Source: Deltaproteobacteria bacterium
Lineage (GTDB): Bacteria > Desulfobacterota > Binatia > UBA12015
DNA: 37,947 bases
Assembly: GCA_016874795.1 (NCBI GenBank)
Contig: VGTG01000044.1
Coordinates: 1-37,947 of the forward strand
Direction: 5' to 3'
Translations under genes and position numbers: made by a program
Shown here: one piece after another, positions 15,887 to 24,945 of the stretch
How the letters are laid out: every line of letters begins with the position of its first letter
Numbering within the stretch: position 1 is the first letter of the stretch
The notes under the pieces: generated by a model
The model's input: only the letters and a program-made list of their open reading frames with translations
What the model was told of the DNA's origin: nothing
Database searches by the model: none

Positions 15887-18799
15887 ATGACGCGGGAGGA
15901 GAAGGAGCGGGGCGAGCTTCGTTCGGCCGCGGCACGAAGGGCGCGCGTCGCCGTCGCGGTGCCCGTGCTGCGCGGAGTCGAGGCCCGGGAGCTTCTCGCG
16001 ACGCTCCAGAGCGTGCTCGATCAGACCGCGCCCGACGTCGAGATCGACGTCCTCGTCGCGGCCGACGCCGGCGGCGAGGTCCTCGCGAGTCGTCCTGCGG
16101 ACGATCGGGTCCGCTGCCATGCGAGCTCCGAGACGACTCTCGGGGGGCTCCTGAACGACGCTCTCTCGGGCGCGGAAGCGGATTGGATCCGCTGCCTTCC
16201 TCCGGGCGATCGTCTCGCGCCGACCGCGCTCGCGCAGGAGCTCGCTCGCATCGAAGAGCGAGCGGACGTCGCCGCGATCCTGTCGCGCTTCGAGGTGGTC
16301 GATCCCGAAGGCGCGCCGATCGCGACGCCGGATGCGCTCGCGCACGCGCAGCGTCGAATCGCCGCGGGGGACACGCTTCTCGCGGACCTCGTCGAGGAGA
16401 ATCCGTTCCCGCTCGGAACGGCGCTCCTCCGGCGCGAAGACGTGCTCGAGATCGGCGGCTTCGACGCGACCTTCGCGGCACGTCCGGAGCACGATCTCTG
16501 GCTGCGCCTCGTCGCGGCGCGCGCGGTCGACGTGCTCGAGGCACCGCTCTTGCGTCTCCGCTGGCCGCGCATCCGAGCGGTCGAAGAGGCCGTCGACCAC
16601 GCCGAGCACGCGCGCGCCCTCGTGCGGTCGCTTCGCGGCGAAGGCATCGAGGAGCTCGTCCGCTCGCTCGGCGGCGGGGAGCGAGACGATCGTGCGCATC
16701 AGGCGATCGCGCGTGCGGAGCTCGCGCGGCGTTTCGCGCGGACGGAGTTGCCGGCGCTGCGGCCGATCGTGCAGCGGCTCGTGCGCGAGTCGCGCGCCGC
16801 GGGAGCGGCGTTTCCCGCGGACGAGCCGTTTGCCGCGATCGGAACGCTCCTGCCGGAGCTCGCTCGGCCCGGGGCATGGTTCGAGGACGTCGCCGGAGCG
16901 GTGCGCGACGTACCCGTCTCGACCGCTTCGCCGTCGGGCGCGTCGTCGAGCGGAGGCTTCCCGCCGCGCGTGCGCTTCGCGATCGCGACGCGCTCGCACG
17001 AAGACCTGGTGCGGGTCGCCCAGTTCCTCGAGGAAACGGATCTTCGCGCGGACGGGATCGACCTCGTCGTCGTGCACGCGCGTTCGCGCGAGGACGAAGC
17101 GGCCTTGCCGGAGGTCGCGGCATCGCTCGAGATCCTGCGCCACGAGGGCTCGACGGCGGAGATCCGGGCCGTGCTCGGGCACGCGGAGATCGTGCTGCTC
17201 GTCGCGGACGAATCTCATCCGGCAACGGCGGTCGCCCGCTCTCTCGGCATCGCGGTGCGATCGGCGTGGCCCGACGCGACGAGCGGATCGGACCGCGCGG
17301 CGCTCGTGCGCGCGCTTCTTCGCGAGGCGGTGGTCCGCAGCGCGGCGCACGCGAGCGCGCGCACTCTCTCTTCGCACGTGGCGGAGAGCGCGCGTGCCGC
17401 GCAGGCCGCCGAGGAGAAGGCGCTCGGCACGCTCCTCGGCGCGATCGGAGAGGCCGCCGCCGCTCCGGCGCGCGGCTTCGTACGTCCGGGAGAGGATCTC
17501 GCCGCGCGTCTCGGAGAAGCGCGACGCGACTCCGAAGCGTTGCAGCGTCTCGCCGGCACGGCGGCGTCGACGGCGGAGCGGACGCTCGACAAGCTCCGCT
17601 TCGGCGCGCGCCTTCGCGCGGCTCTCGCGGGTCGCTCGCCTGCGACGGCCGCGGAGAACGGCGCGCCGATCGTTTCGCTCGACGCCGCCGCGGCGGAGCG
17701 CTTCCTCGCGGGCGTCGCCGCCAAGCCCGAGGCGACGCTCTGGGTCGTGTACACGACGGACCCCTACTCGGAGACGCACGGTCAGCGCTCGACCTGGCTC
17801 GCGCGCGAGCTCCTCGCGCGCGGCCACGACGTCGTCTTCTGCTACTGGCGCTGGCACCTTTCCGACGCGATCCCGCCTTCGCCGAACGCGCGTGTCCTGC
17901 CGGTGCCGATCGACCAGTACTTCCGGCTGCAGAAGCCGCTGATGGATCTCGCCGCGGCGGGCCTCCGCAAGGTCTTCCTCATCGAGTTCCCGGACGCGTT
18001 CCTCTTCGAGCAGATCGACCTCGCGAACGCGCACGGCTTCGTCACCGTCTACGACTGCGTCGACGACTGGGAGGAGTTCGCACGTGCCGGGCACGCGCAC
18101 TGGTACGACCCCGCCGTCGAAGCGCATCTCGCGCGCCACGCGGACGTCGTCGTCGCGACGCATCCGCGCATCGTCGAGCGCCTCGAAGCCATGGGTCGGC
18201 CATCCGGACGCGTGGTGCTCGTGCCGAACGGCGTCGACGTGAGCTCGCTCCGCAGAAGCGGCGAGTCACGAGCGCGCGAAGCCGCGCCGCGCGTCGTCGT
18301 CGGCTATTTCGGGCACTTGACGCCGGCGTGGTTCGACTGGGACCTCCTTCGCGAGACGGCTTCCGCGCGACGCGAGTGGAGCTTCGAGATCTTCGGTCCG
18401 GGCGCGCCGGAAGACCTCTCCCTCCCGTCGAACGTGTCCGTGCCCGGTCCGGTGCCGCACGCGGAGCTCGCCGAGAGGACGCGCGCCTGGAGCGTCGGCG
18501 TCGTGCCGTTCCGGCCCGGCCCGCTCGCGCGCGCCGTCGATCCGATCAAGCTCTACGAGTACCTGGCGCTCGGGCTCCCCGCGGTCGTCGTCGACATGCC
18601 GCATCTCGCCGCGGTGCCCGGCGTCACGTGCTGCGCGCGCGAGAGCTTCGCGGCTGCGATCGAACGAGCGGTCGCGAGCCCGCTCGACGCGGAAGGGATC
18701 GCTCGCTTCGTCGCAGCGAGCGGTTGGGCGAAGCGAACGGAAGCCCTTCTCGAAGCGCTCGACGGCGCCGACTCCACCGATCTCCTGAAGGCAGTGTGA
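15887..18799 (+). CDS. Large fusion glycosyltransferase, GT2-like then GT4-type
   Basis: A 970-residue protein. Residues 20-310 resemble a GT-A/GT2 domain (VAVAVPVLRGVEARELLATLQSVLDQ, then a WIRCLPPGDRL segment where DxD is expected and a GGFDATFAARPEHDLWLRL acceptor motif). About 360-500 form a second Rossmann-like stretch, followed by an Ala-rich coiled coil. A linker with RTLDKLRFGARLRAAL lies near 570. The C-terminal part (about 600-970) is a GT-B/GT4 enzyme with YDCVDDWEEF, VPNGVDVSSL, GYFGHLTPAWFDWDLL and the nucleotide-sugar motif DPIKLYEYLALGLP. It should add sugars to a cell-surface glycan. The ATG at 15887 is preferred over the start at 15848 because purines (GGAGACGGGG) precede it. 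Its stop overlaps the next gene (GTGTGA). Confidence 0.85.
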   Translation: MTREEKERGELRSAAARRARVAVAVPVLRGVEARELLATLQSVLDQTAPDVEIDVLVAADAGGEVLASRPADDRVRCHASSETTLGGLLNDALSGAEADWIRCLPPGDRLAPTALAQELARIEERADVAAILSRFEVVDPEGAPIATPDALAHAQRRIAAGDTLLADLVEENPFPLGTALLRREDVLEIGGFDATFAARPEHDLWLRLVAARAVDVLEAPLLRLRWPRIRAVEEAVDHAEHARALVRSLRGEGIEELVRSLGGGERDDRAHQAIARAELARRFARTELPALRPIVQRLVRESRAAGAAFPADEPFAAIGTLLPELARPGAWFEDVAGAVRDVPVSTASPSGASSSGGFPPRVRFAIATRSHEDLVRVAQFLEETDLRADGIDLVVVHARSREDEAALPEVAASLEILRHEGSTAEIRAVLGHAEIVLLVADESHPATAVARSLGIAVRSAWPDATSGSDRAALVRALLREAVVRSAAHASARTLSSHVAESARAAQAAEEKALGTLLGAIGEAAAAPARGFVRPGEDLAARLGEARRDSEALQRLAGTAASTAERTLDKLRFGARLRAALAGRSPATAAENGAPIVSLDAAAAERFLAGVAAKPEATLWVVYTTDPYSETHGQRSTWLARELLARGHDVVFCYWRWHLSDAIPPSPNARVLPVPIDQYFRLQKPLMDLAAAGLRKVFLIEFPDAFLFEQIDLANAHGFVTVYDCVDDWEEFARAGHAHWYDPAVEAHLARHADVVVATHPRIVERLEAMGRPSGRVVLVPNGVDVSSLRRSGESRAREAAPRVVVGYFGHLTPAWFDWDLLRETASARREWSFEIFGPGAPEDLSLPSNVSVPGPVPHAELAERTRAWSVGVVPFRPGPLARAVDPIKLYEYLALGLPAVVVDMPHLAAVPGVTCCARESFAAAIERAVASPLDAEGIARFVAASGWAKRTEALLEALDGADSTDLLKAV

Positions 18800-19878
18800 G
18801 CTCCGTGGCCTCGAATCCACGGATCCTCTTCGTCTACCAGATCTGCTCGCTCGGCGGAGTCGAGAGCGTTCTGCGAAACCGCGCCGTCGGGCTCGCGCGC
18901 CTCGGTGCGCCGGCGCGGATCGCGGTGCTCGAGGATCTCGGCGGCGGCGCGACGTTCGACGGCGTCGACGGCTTCGAGGGCGTGCGCGACGAGGCGCGGC
19001 TGCGCGAGATTCTCGACTCCGGAACGGTCGACGTCGTCGCGACGATCGACACGCCGAGCGTCTACCCGGTCGTCGCGCGAAGCCGGTTTCGCGGCCGCGT
19101 CGTGACCGAGGTGCACTCGAACAACTTTGCGAACCTCGGCTACCTCGAGCGGATCGCCGACAGCGGCACGGACCTCCTGATCGTCCCGTCCGCCTTCGAG
19201 GGCGAGCTGATCCGGCGCGAGTACCCGGCCGTGACTGCGGCGAAGCTGCCGATCCGCGTCGTGCCGAACCCCGTCGACACGGAGCTGTTCCGCTTCGCTC
19301 CGCCGCACGCGCGACTTCCGTCGCCGCTGATCGCGTGGGTCGGACGGCTCGAGCCGCAGAAGAACTGGCCGCATTTCCTCGCCGTCGCCGGAGATCTCGC
19401 GCGTCGGCGGCCCGACCTCGGATTCGTCTTCGTCGGCGGGATCGCCGCGACGCAGGCCGTCAAGGATGAGTTCCGCGAGCGTGTCCGCGCGAACGACCTG
19501 ATGGGACGGCTTCGTTGGGTGCCGTCGCTCGCGTTCGCGCGCATGCCGGCGCTCTACTCCGCGGTCGCCGCGAGCGGGGGATGCCTCGTCCCGACATCGA
19601 GCTTCGAGCCGTTCGGCATGACCGCGCTCGAGGCGATGGCGTGCCGCTGTCCGGTCGTCGCGGCGCGAAGCGGCGGTCTCGGGGAGCTCGTCGAGGACGG
19701 CGTGAACGGCCTCGGCTTTTCCGTCGACGACACGGAAGCCGCGGTGGGCGCGATCGTTCGCGTCCTCGACGACGGCGCGCTCCGCGCCCAGCTCGTCAAC
19801 TCCGCTTCGGCGCGGATTCGCGAGCGCTTCGAGGCCCGCGCCGTCGCGCGCGGCTATCTCGAAGCGCTCGCGGCCTGA
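18796..19878 (+). CDS. Glycosyltransferase family 4 protein
   Basis: A 360-residue GT-B enzyme. The N-terminal acceptor domain begins ILFVYQICSLGGVESVLRNRAVGLARLG, the classic Gly-rich GGVE loop. The C-terminal donor domain has WVGRLEPQKNWPHFLAVAGDL and the EX7E motif in SFEPFGMTALEAMACRCPVVA. Such retaining enzymes transfer a sugar from a nucleotide donor to a growing polysaccharide or lipid-linked glycan. The GTG start overlaps the stop of the preceding fusion glycosyltransferase (GTGA), so the two are coupled. Its 3' end overlaps the convergent gene by 25 nt. The length is normal, and unlike its neighbours it has a single catalytic unit. Confidence 0.93.
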   Translation: MSSVASNPRILFVYQICSLGGVESVLRNRAVGLARLGAPARIAVLEDLGGGATFDGVDGFEGVRDEARLREILDSGTVDVVATIDTPSVYPVVARSRFRGRVVTEVHSNNFANLGYLERIADSGTDLLIVPSAFEGELIRREYPAVTAAKLPIRVVPNPVDTELFRFAPPHARLPSPLIAWVGRLEPQKNWPHFLAVAGDLARRRPDLGFVFVGGIAATQAVKDEFRERVRANDLMGRLRWVPSLAFARMPALYSAVAASGGCLVPTSSFEPFGMTALEAMACRCPVVAARSGGLGELVEDGVNGLGFSVDDTEAAVGAIVRVLDDGALRAQLVNSASARIRERFEARAVARGYLEALAA

Positions 19879-22388
19879 GAGCCTTCGAGCGCCGCGAGAG
19901 CGGCGCGAACCTGTTCCTCGCCGAAGGGCGAGGAGAGCACGACCGCGCTGCGGTGAAAGGCGTCGCGCGCTTCGCGGCGGCGCACGGAATCGAGCTGCGG
20001 CTCGTCGACGTAGAGGAGGAGCGCCTCCGCGAAGTAGGCGAGCTCGAAGGTCCGGGCCGCGGAAGGAAGGACGATCGCGCCAATGAGGCTCTCGAAGGCC
20101 TCGAGCGGAAGCGTGCTGACCGCCAGCCCGGGCCCGGTCTCGCGGAGCGCCTGCGCTTCGAGCTTCGCCGCCGGCGCGCGGACGTCGATCACCGCGTGTC
20201 CGAGCTCCGCGAGCACCGCCGCGACGGTCTCCGCCGGATCGGACACCGCTCCTTCGTCGCGGGCGCGCAGCACGATCGCCGGCCGGCGACCGGCGGCGTT
20301 CGCGCGGAGCCAGCGATCCACCTCGTCGCGCTGCGCGAGCGTCTGCGCGCGCGTGCCGAGTCCCGGGGGACGCCACGTCGTGTCCCACTTCTCCTCGAAC
20401 TTGCTTCGGTTCTCCTCCCAGAGCGCGTCCTTCCGTGCGAGCATGTCGAAGCTCGCCTGTCCGGCGTGGTGCACGAACGTCTCCTCGGCGCATACGACGC
20501 GGTAGCCGGCGGCGCGCACGCGATGCGCGTAGTCGTCATCCTCGAACATGCCGATGCCGAAGCGCTCGTCGAGGGGCCCGATGGCGTCGATCACCTCGCG
20601 GCGCGCCGCGACGCAGTACATCGCGAGCATGGAGATCGGGTAGAGCCGCTCCGCGTGATCGCGCGCCCAGCGCGCGGCGAAGGCGTCGAGCGCTTCGCGC
20701 GCTTCGCCGTCGATCGCGAGCCCTTCCACGCGCGCTTCGTTCCAGACGCCGTCCGTCACGGGGCCGAGAAGGCCGATGCGCGGAGCCGACTCGAGCACGC
20801 GGGCGAGACGCGCGAGCCAGCCTCGCGGCACGACCGTGTCGTTGTTGAGGAGGACGACGTAGGACCCGCGAGCGAGAGCGATCGCCTGGTTGTTCGCGGC
20901 GGCGAAGCCGCGGTTCTCTTCGTTCAGCACGAGGCGCACGCGCGGCTCGCGCTCCGCGAGCTTCTGGAGCTCCGCGCGAGTCGCGTCGCTCGAAGCGTTG
21001 TCGACGACGATCACTTCGAGCTCCGGCCACGTGCGGTCCTCGAGCACCGAGGCCAGGCATCGGCGCGAGAGCTCCCAGTTGTTCCACGTGACGACGGCGA
21101 CGCTCGCGAGCGGGAACGTCGCTTCGATGGCGCCGACGAGGACCTCCGCCCGCGCCTCCCACGTGTTCGCACGCGCGAAGGCCCGGCGGGCCGCGCGCTT
21201 CTCCGGACCGTCCGTGCGAAGCGCCTCCGCGACCGCGGCGGTGAACGCTTCGCCGGAGTCGACGAGGGAGACGAGCTCGCCGAGGCCGGCGTGAACCGCG
21301 AGCTCGGGTAGGCGGCTCGCGACGACGGGCTTCCCGGCCGCGAGGTACTCGTACAGCTTCACCGGATCCGTCGCCTCGATCAGCGTCGTCAAGCTAAAGG
21401 GGATGCACGCGACGTCGAATCGCGAGACGAGGGCGGGGACCGTCTCGTACGGCTGCTCGCCGAGGAACTGCACGTTCGGCTTCGCCGCGAGGTCGCCGTG
21501 CTCCGGAGCTCCCCACGTCGAGCCGACCAGGACGAAGCTCCATTCGGGATGCTTCTCGATCGCGTCGCGGAGGAGATCGAAGTCGAACCACTCGGAGATC
21601 GCGCCGACGTAGCCGATGATCGGGCGTGGGACCGTCGCGAGCGACGCGGGACAGGCGGGGTCGCCCGCCGCCTTCGCGAAGTGCTCCCAGTCGCACGCGT
21701 TCGGGATTGCGACGAGGTTTCCGGCTCGGCCCGCGACGTGCTCGCGAAGCCGCCGCGAGGTGACGACGACGAGCTCGCTCCCTTCGAGCAGAGCCTCCTC
21801 GCCCGCGAGCATGCGCGAATCGTTCGTCGAGAACGCGGCGTGGTCGTCCATGCAGTCGTAGACGATGCGCCACCGGAGCTTCGCCGCGGCGGCGCGAGCG
21901 AGCGGCGCCCAGAAGGGGAGCTGCACGACCGCGACGACCGCCGTCAGCCCGGCTTCGCGCTGGAGCGCGGCGAGCGCTTCGAGGAGCGGCGCGACGTCCT
22001 CGGGCTCGAGCGCGTCGCGGAACGGATCGCGCGGCCGAGCGCTCGCGAGCCGGATCTCGTGCACGTTCGGCGCGAGCATGGCTCCGCGTCCTTCGCCCGT
22101 CCCGTCGCGGACCGCGTCCGGATCGATCCAGAAGACGCGATGGCCGCGGCGTCCGAGCTCGCGCATGAGCTGCTGCGGGCGCTGGAAGCGGAACGACCAG
22201 GCGATGATCGGGAAGCAGACGACGTCGAAGCGGCCCGAAGGGACCTCGCTCTCGACCGCCGGCGGCTCCGGCGCGATGCGCGGCGGCGGCAGCGGCGGGC
22301 GTCCGATCAGGCGTCGCCAGAGGGTGCGGATCGGGCGCGGGAGACGCGGGCCGATCGCGTCCTCGGCTGTCTTGTAGAGACCGCGCAC
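19854..22388 (-). CDS. Large fusion glycosyltransferase, GT4-type then GT2
   Basis: About 844 residues. The N-terminal unit (about 50-385) is GT-B, with WSFRFQRPQQLMRELGRRGH, YDCMDDHAAFS, GYVGAISEWFDFDLL and DPVKLYEYLAAGKPVV. The central unit (about 400-680) is a GT2 domain with a well-formed active site: ASVAVVTWNNWELSRRCL, VVDNASSD, the DxD-equivalent LLNNDTVV and the base motif MFEDDDYAHRVRAAGYRV. It is rhamnosyltransferase-like. The last about 160 residues contain a small alpha/beta region I do not recognise. The GT4 part is clearly related to that of the 15887-18799 gene, but the domain order is reversed. The GTG at 22388 is the best start because no ATG precedes the first domain. It diverges from the next glycosyltransferase gene across 96 nt. 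Confidence 0.85.
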   Translation of the reverse strand: MRGLYKTAEDAIGPRLPRPIRTLWRRLIGRPPLPPPRIAPEPPAVESEVPSGRFDVVCFPIIAWSFRFQRPQQLMRELGRRGHRVFWIDPDAVRDGTGEGRGAMLAPNVHEIRLASARPRDPFRDALEPEDVAPLLEALAALQREAGLTAVVAVVQLPFWAPLARAAAAKLRWRIVYDCMDDHAAFSTNDSRMLAGEEALLEGSELVVVTSRRLREHVAGRAGNLVAIPNACDWEHFAKAAGDPACPASLATVPRPIIGYVGAISEWFDFDLLRDAIEKHPEWSFVLVGSTWGAPEHGDLAAKPNVQFLGEQPYETVPALVSRFDVACIPFSLTTLIEATDPVKLYEYLAAGKPVVASRLPELAVHAGLGELVSLVDSGEAFTAAVAEALRTDGPEKRAARRAFARANTWEARAEVLVGAIEATFPLASVAVVTWNNWELSRRCLASVLEDRTWPELEVIVVDNASSDATRAELQKLAEREPRVRLVLNEENRGFAAANNQAIALARGSYVVLLNNDTVVPRGWLARLARVLESAPRIGLLGPVTDGVWNEARVEGLAIDGEAREALDAFAARWARDHAERLYPISMLAMYCVAARREVIDAIGPLDERFGIGMFEDDDYAHRVRAAGYRVVCAEETFVHHAGQASFDMLARKDALWEENRSKFEEKWDTTWRPPGLGTRAQTLAQRDEVDRWLRANAAGRRPAIVLRARDEGAVSDPAETVAAVLAELGHAVIDVRAPAAKLEAQALRETGPGLAVSTLPLEAFESLIGAIVLPSAARTFELAYFAEALLLYVDEPQLDSVRRREARDAFHRSAVVLSSPFGEEQVRAALAALEGSQAASASR

Positions 22389-22484
22389 CCGACGGGAGCC
22401 ATAACAGCCTCGGGCGCGCGTTCCACGGCGTCGCGCCGCGAGGCGGGTTTGAAAGCGCGCGGCACGGTGGATAGGACTCGCGCG

Positions 22485-24944
22485 ATGCCGGACGATCGCC
22501 GCGTGCGCGTGACCGTCGTCGTTCCCGCCGTGGAAGGCGGTGCCGGCGCGGCGGACGCGGTCGCGAGCGCGCTCGCGCAGGGGAGCGACGTCGAGGTGAT
22601 CGTCGTCCACGACGGCGGCGCGCGCGACCTCGTCGCCTCCCTCGCCGAGCGCGGCGATCCTCGCGTTCGCCTCCTCGCGCATCCCTCGCAGGGGGTCGCG
22701 CGCGCTCTCGCGCTCGGTGCCGCGGTTGCTTCCGGGGAGTGGCTCGTCGCGCTCTCTCCGCGCGAGACCCTGCTCGAGGGGGCGCTCGCGCGGCGGCTCG
22801 AAGCCGCGACGGAGGACTGTGCCGGCGTTCTCGCGCCGAGCGAGCTGGTCGGCGCTCCGGAGGACGGCTCCGTCGTATGGCCCTCGACTCTGGCGGAGGC
22901 GCTCCTTTCGCCGGTTCTGCTTCCGGGCGGCGGCGCTCTGCTGCGCACGGCCGCCGTGCGCGCGGTCGGAAGCTGGGACGCCTCGCTGCGCTTTGCGCAT
23001 CATCTCGACCTCTGGCTTCGGCTTCTCGCGGAAGGCGCGCTCGTGCTCGAGTCCGCTCCGGCGGTCCGCGAGCCCTGGCGCGGACGAGAGCCGGGAGAGC
23101 GCGAGCCCGAACCGAGCCGTCTCGAGCGCGCGGTCGCGATCGGAAACGCGCTCGCGACGCTTCGTCCTCGGGATTGGTTCCCGGAGCGGAGGGGCGCTCC
23201 CGCAGAAGCCGCGCCGCCCGCGCCGCTCGACCTCGCGCGCCTCGTCGCGCGAGCGGGGCTCGACGAGCTCCTTCCGTACGCGGACGAGCTTCTCGCCGAG
23301 GCGCGCGCGGCAGGTGCCGCCCTCGATGCGGGCGATCCCGATTTCGCATGGGCAACGGCACCCGCGACGCCGCACTCTCCCTCGCGCGCGAGAGCGTCGG
23401 AAGGCGGGACGTGGCTTCGTCTCGCGCTCGAGGTCCGCTCGCTCGACCGCGGCGGGCTCGAGAGCGTCGTCGCGGACCTGGCGCTCGGGCTCGGCTCGAG
23501 CGGCATCGAGCCGGTCGTCGTGTGCACCGAGCGCGGCGGCGCGCGCGCGGACGAGCTCCGCGAAGTCGGCGTCGAGGTCGTCGTCCTTCGCGCGCGCGAT
23601 CGCGCGGCGGAGCTCGGCGCTTTCCTCGAGGAGCGCGCGATCGACGTCCTCAATCCGCACTTCTCGACGCTCGGCATTCGCCCGGCGGCGGCGCGCCTCG
23701 TTCCCGTCGTTCCGACGCTGCACAACGCGTACGCGTGGGTCGGCGCGAGCTCCGTCGACGAGATGCGGGCGCTCGATCCGCTGGTCGCCGGGTACACGGC
23801 GGTCTCGCGGTACGTCGCCGACTTCTGCGCACGGCGCTTCGCGATCGCGCGGGAGCGGATCTGCGTGATCCCGAACGCGTATCGCGGAGCCGCTCCGGTC
23901 CACGGGTCCGAGCGCGGGTCCGAGCGCGGGTCCGAGGAGCTCGCCTCCGAGCGCGCAGCGGCGCGCGCGGCTCTCGGCGTCGCCGCAGACACAGAGCTCG
24001 TCCTGCAGGTGGGCCGCGTCGATGCGATCAAGTGCCAGCTCGCACTCGTCGACGCCGTGGCGGCACTCGTGCGATCGCGTCCGAGGCTCGTCGCCTGGAT
24101 CGTGGGCGCGAGCGGCGACGACGCCTACCGCGCGCGCGTCGTGGAGCGGATCGACCGCGCCGGCCTGGCCGAGCGCGTCCTTCTTCTGGGGGAGCGCGCC
24201 GACGTCGACCGGCTGCTCGCCGCCGCCGACGTGCTCGCGATGCCGTCGGTGCTCGAAGGGCTCAGCCTTTCGGTGATCGAGGCCCTCGCGGCCGGCGTCC
24301 CGGCCGTGCTCACGCGTACCGGCGACGCGGGCTTCCTCCTGGGGGAGGGCGAAGGAGAGTGCGCCGGCGCCTTGCCCGGCGCTCTGATCGAGGGCCCGCG
24401 GATCGACCCCGTCTCGATCGACGGCGAGGAGCTCCTGCGGATCGCGCGCGCGAATCATCCGGCGCACGCACGGGCGCTCGCCGAAGCGCTCGCCCGCGTG
24501 CTCGACGATCTCCCGGCGATGCGTGAGCGGGCGCGGCTTCGCGGTGCGACGATGGCTCGCGATCTAGCGCCGGGCTCGATTCTCGACCGCTATGCGGACG
24601 TCTTCGCGCGTACCGCGGCCGTCTTCGCACGCCGTCGTTCCAGCGCGCGGAGTGCGGAGATCGCCACGCTCGAGGAGGCGCGCCGCCGGCGCGAGCCGTC
24701 CCTCCAAGCGCTGCGCGGGGCGCTCGCGAGCGCGAGCGAGGGGCTCGGGGCGACGCTCGAGACGATGCACCGCCACACCGAGGCCTTGCGCTCCACCGGC
24801 GCTCTCTCCTACGAGCTCGCGACGACGCGTCGCGAGCTCGAATCGACGGTCGGCGTGATGGGCCGTACCCTCGACAAGCTTCGCTTGACGAACCGGCTTC
24901 GCGAAGCGCTCCGCGCACTGGGACGAAGGAGCGGACCCCCCTAG
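22485..24944 (+). CDS. Fusion glycosyltransferase, degenerate GT2-like then GT4, C-terminal coiled coil
   Basis: An 819-residue protein. Residues 5-235 keep the GT2 shape (VTVVVPAVEGGAG, VIVVHDGGARDLV, FAHHLDLWLRLL), but the DxD position reads S91-P-R-E94, so this domain probably lacks normal catalysis. About 310-690 are a GT4 enzyme: LEVRSLDRGGLESVVADLALGL, VPTLHNAYAW, LQVGRVDAIKCQ and the EX7E-type VLEGLSLSVIEALAAGVPAV. After about 700 comes a coiled coil ending in GRTLDKLRLTNRLREAL. That ending matches the inter-domain linker of the 15887-18799 protein. A 12-bp tandem repeat encodes G-S-E-R repeats near residue 475. The ATG is at 22485. It probably acts on the same surface glycan as its neighbours. 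Confidence 0.85.
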   Translation: MPDDRRVRVTVVVPAVEGGAGAADAVASALAQGSDVEVIVVHDGGARDLVASLAERGDPRVRLLAHPSQGVARALALGAAVASGEWLVALSPRETLLEGALARRLEAATEDCAGVLAPSELVGAPEDGSVVWPSTLAEALLSPVLLPGGGALLRTAAVRAVGSWDASLRFAHHLDLWLRLLAEGALVLESAPAVREPWRGREPGEREPEPSRLERAVAIGNALATLRPRDWFPERRGAPAEAAPPAPLDLARLVARAGLDELLPYADELLAEARAAGAALDAGDPDFAWATAPATPHSPSRARASEGGTWLRLALEVRSLDRGGLESVVADLALGLGSSGIEPVVVCTERGGARADELREVGVEVVVLRARDRAAELGAFLEERAIDVLNPHFSTLGIRPAAARLVPVVPTLHNAYAWVGASSVDEMRALDPLVAGYTAVSRYVADFCARRFAIARERICVIPNAYRGAAPVHGSERGSERGSEELASERAAARAALGVAADTELVLQVGRVDAIKCQLALVDAVAALVRSRPRLVAWIVGASGDDAYRARVVERIDRAGLAERVLLLGERADVDRLLAAADVLAMPSVLEGLSLSVIEALAAGVPAVLTRTGDAGFLLGEGEGECAGALPGALIEGPRIDPVSIDGEELLRIARANHPAHARALAEALARVLDDLPAMRERARLRGATMARDLAPGSILDRYADVFARTAAVFARRRSSARSAEIATLEEARRRREPSLQALRGALASASEGLGATLETMHRHTEALRSTGALSYELATTRRELESTVGVMGRTLDKLRLTNRLREALRALGRRSGPP
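23904..23937 (+). repeat. 12-bp in-frame tandem repeat in a glycosyltransferase gene
   Basis: The unit GGGTCCGAGCGC occurs twice exactly and then as a partial third copy (GGGTCCGAG). It encodes repeated Gly-Ser-Glu-Arg between the two halves of the GT4 domain. Because the unit is 12 bp, copy-number slippage would lengthen or shorten the loop without breaking the frame. Confidence 0.8.
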
Positions 24945-24945
24945 G

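Noticed and set aside
15828-18163. Long minus-strand open frames opposite the first fusion glycosyltransferase
   Set aside because: They are low-complexity and Arg/Glu/Asp-rich, with no recognisable motif, whereas the plus strand carries clear GT2 and GT4 motifs. High GC makes antisense frames stop-poor.
22389-24467. Long minus-strand extension of the GT4-GT2 fusion gene across the neighbouring glycosyltransferase gene
   Set aside because: The extension is Arg/Ala/Asp-rich without domain motifs and is antisense to the well-supported 22485-24944 gene. The real N terminus is near 22388.
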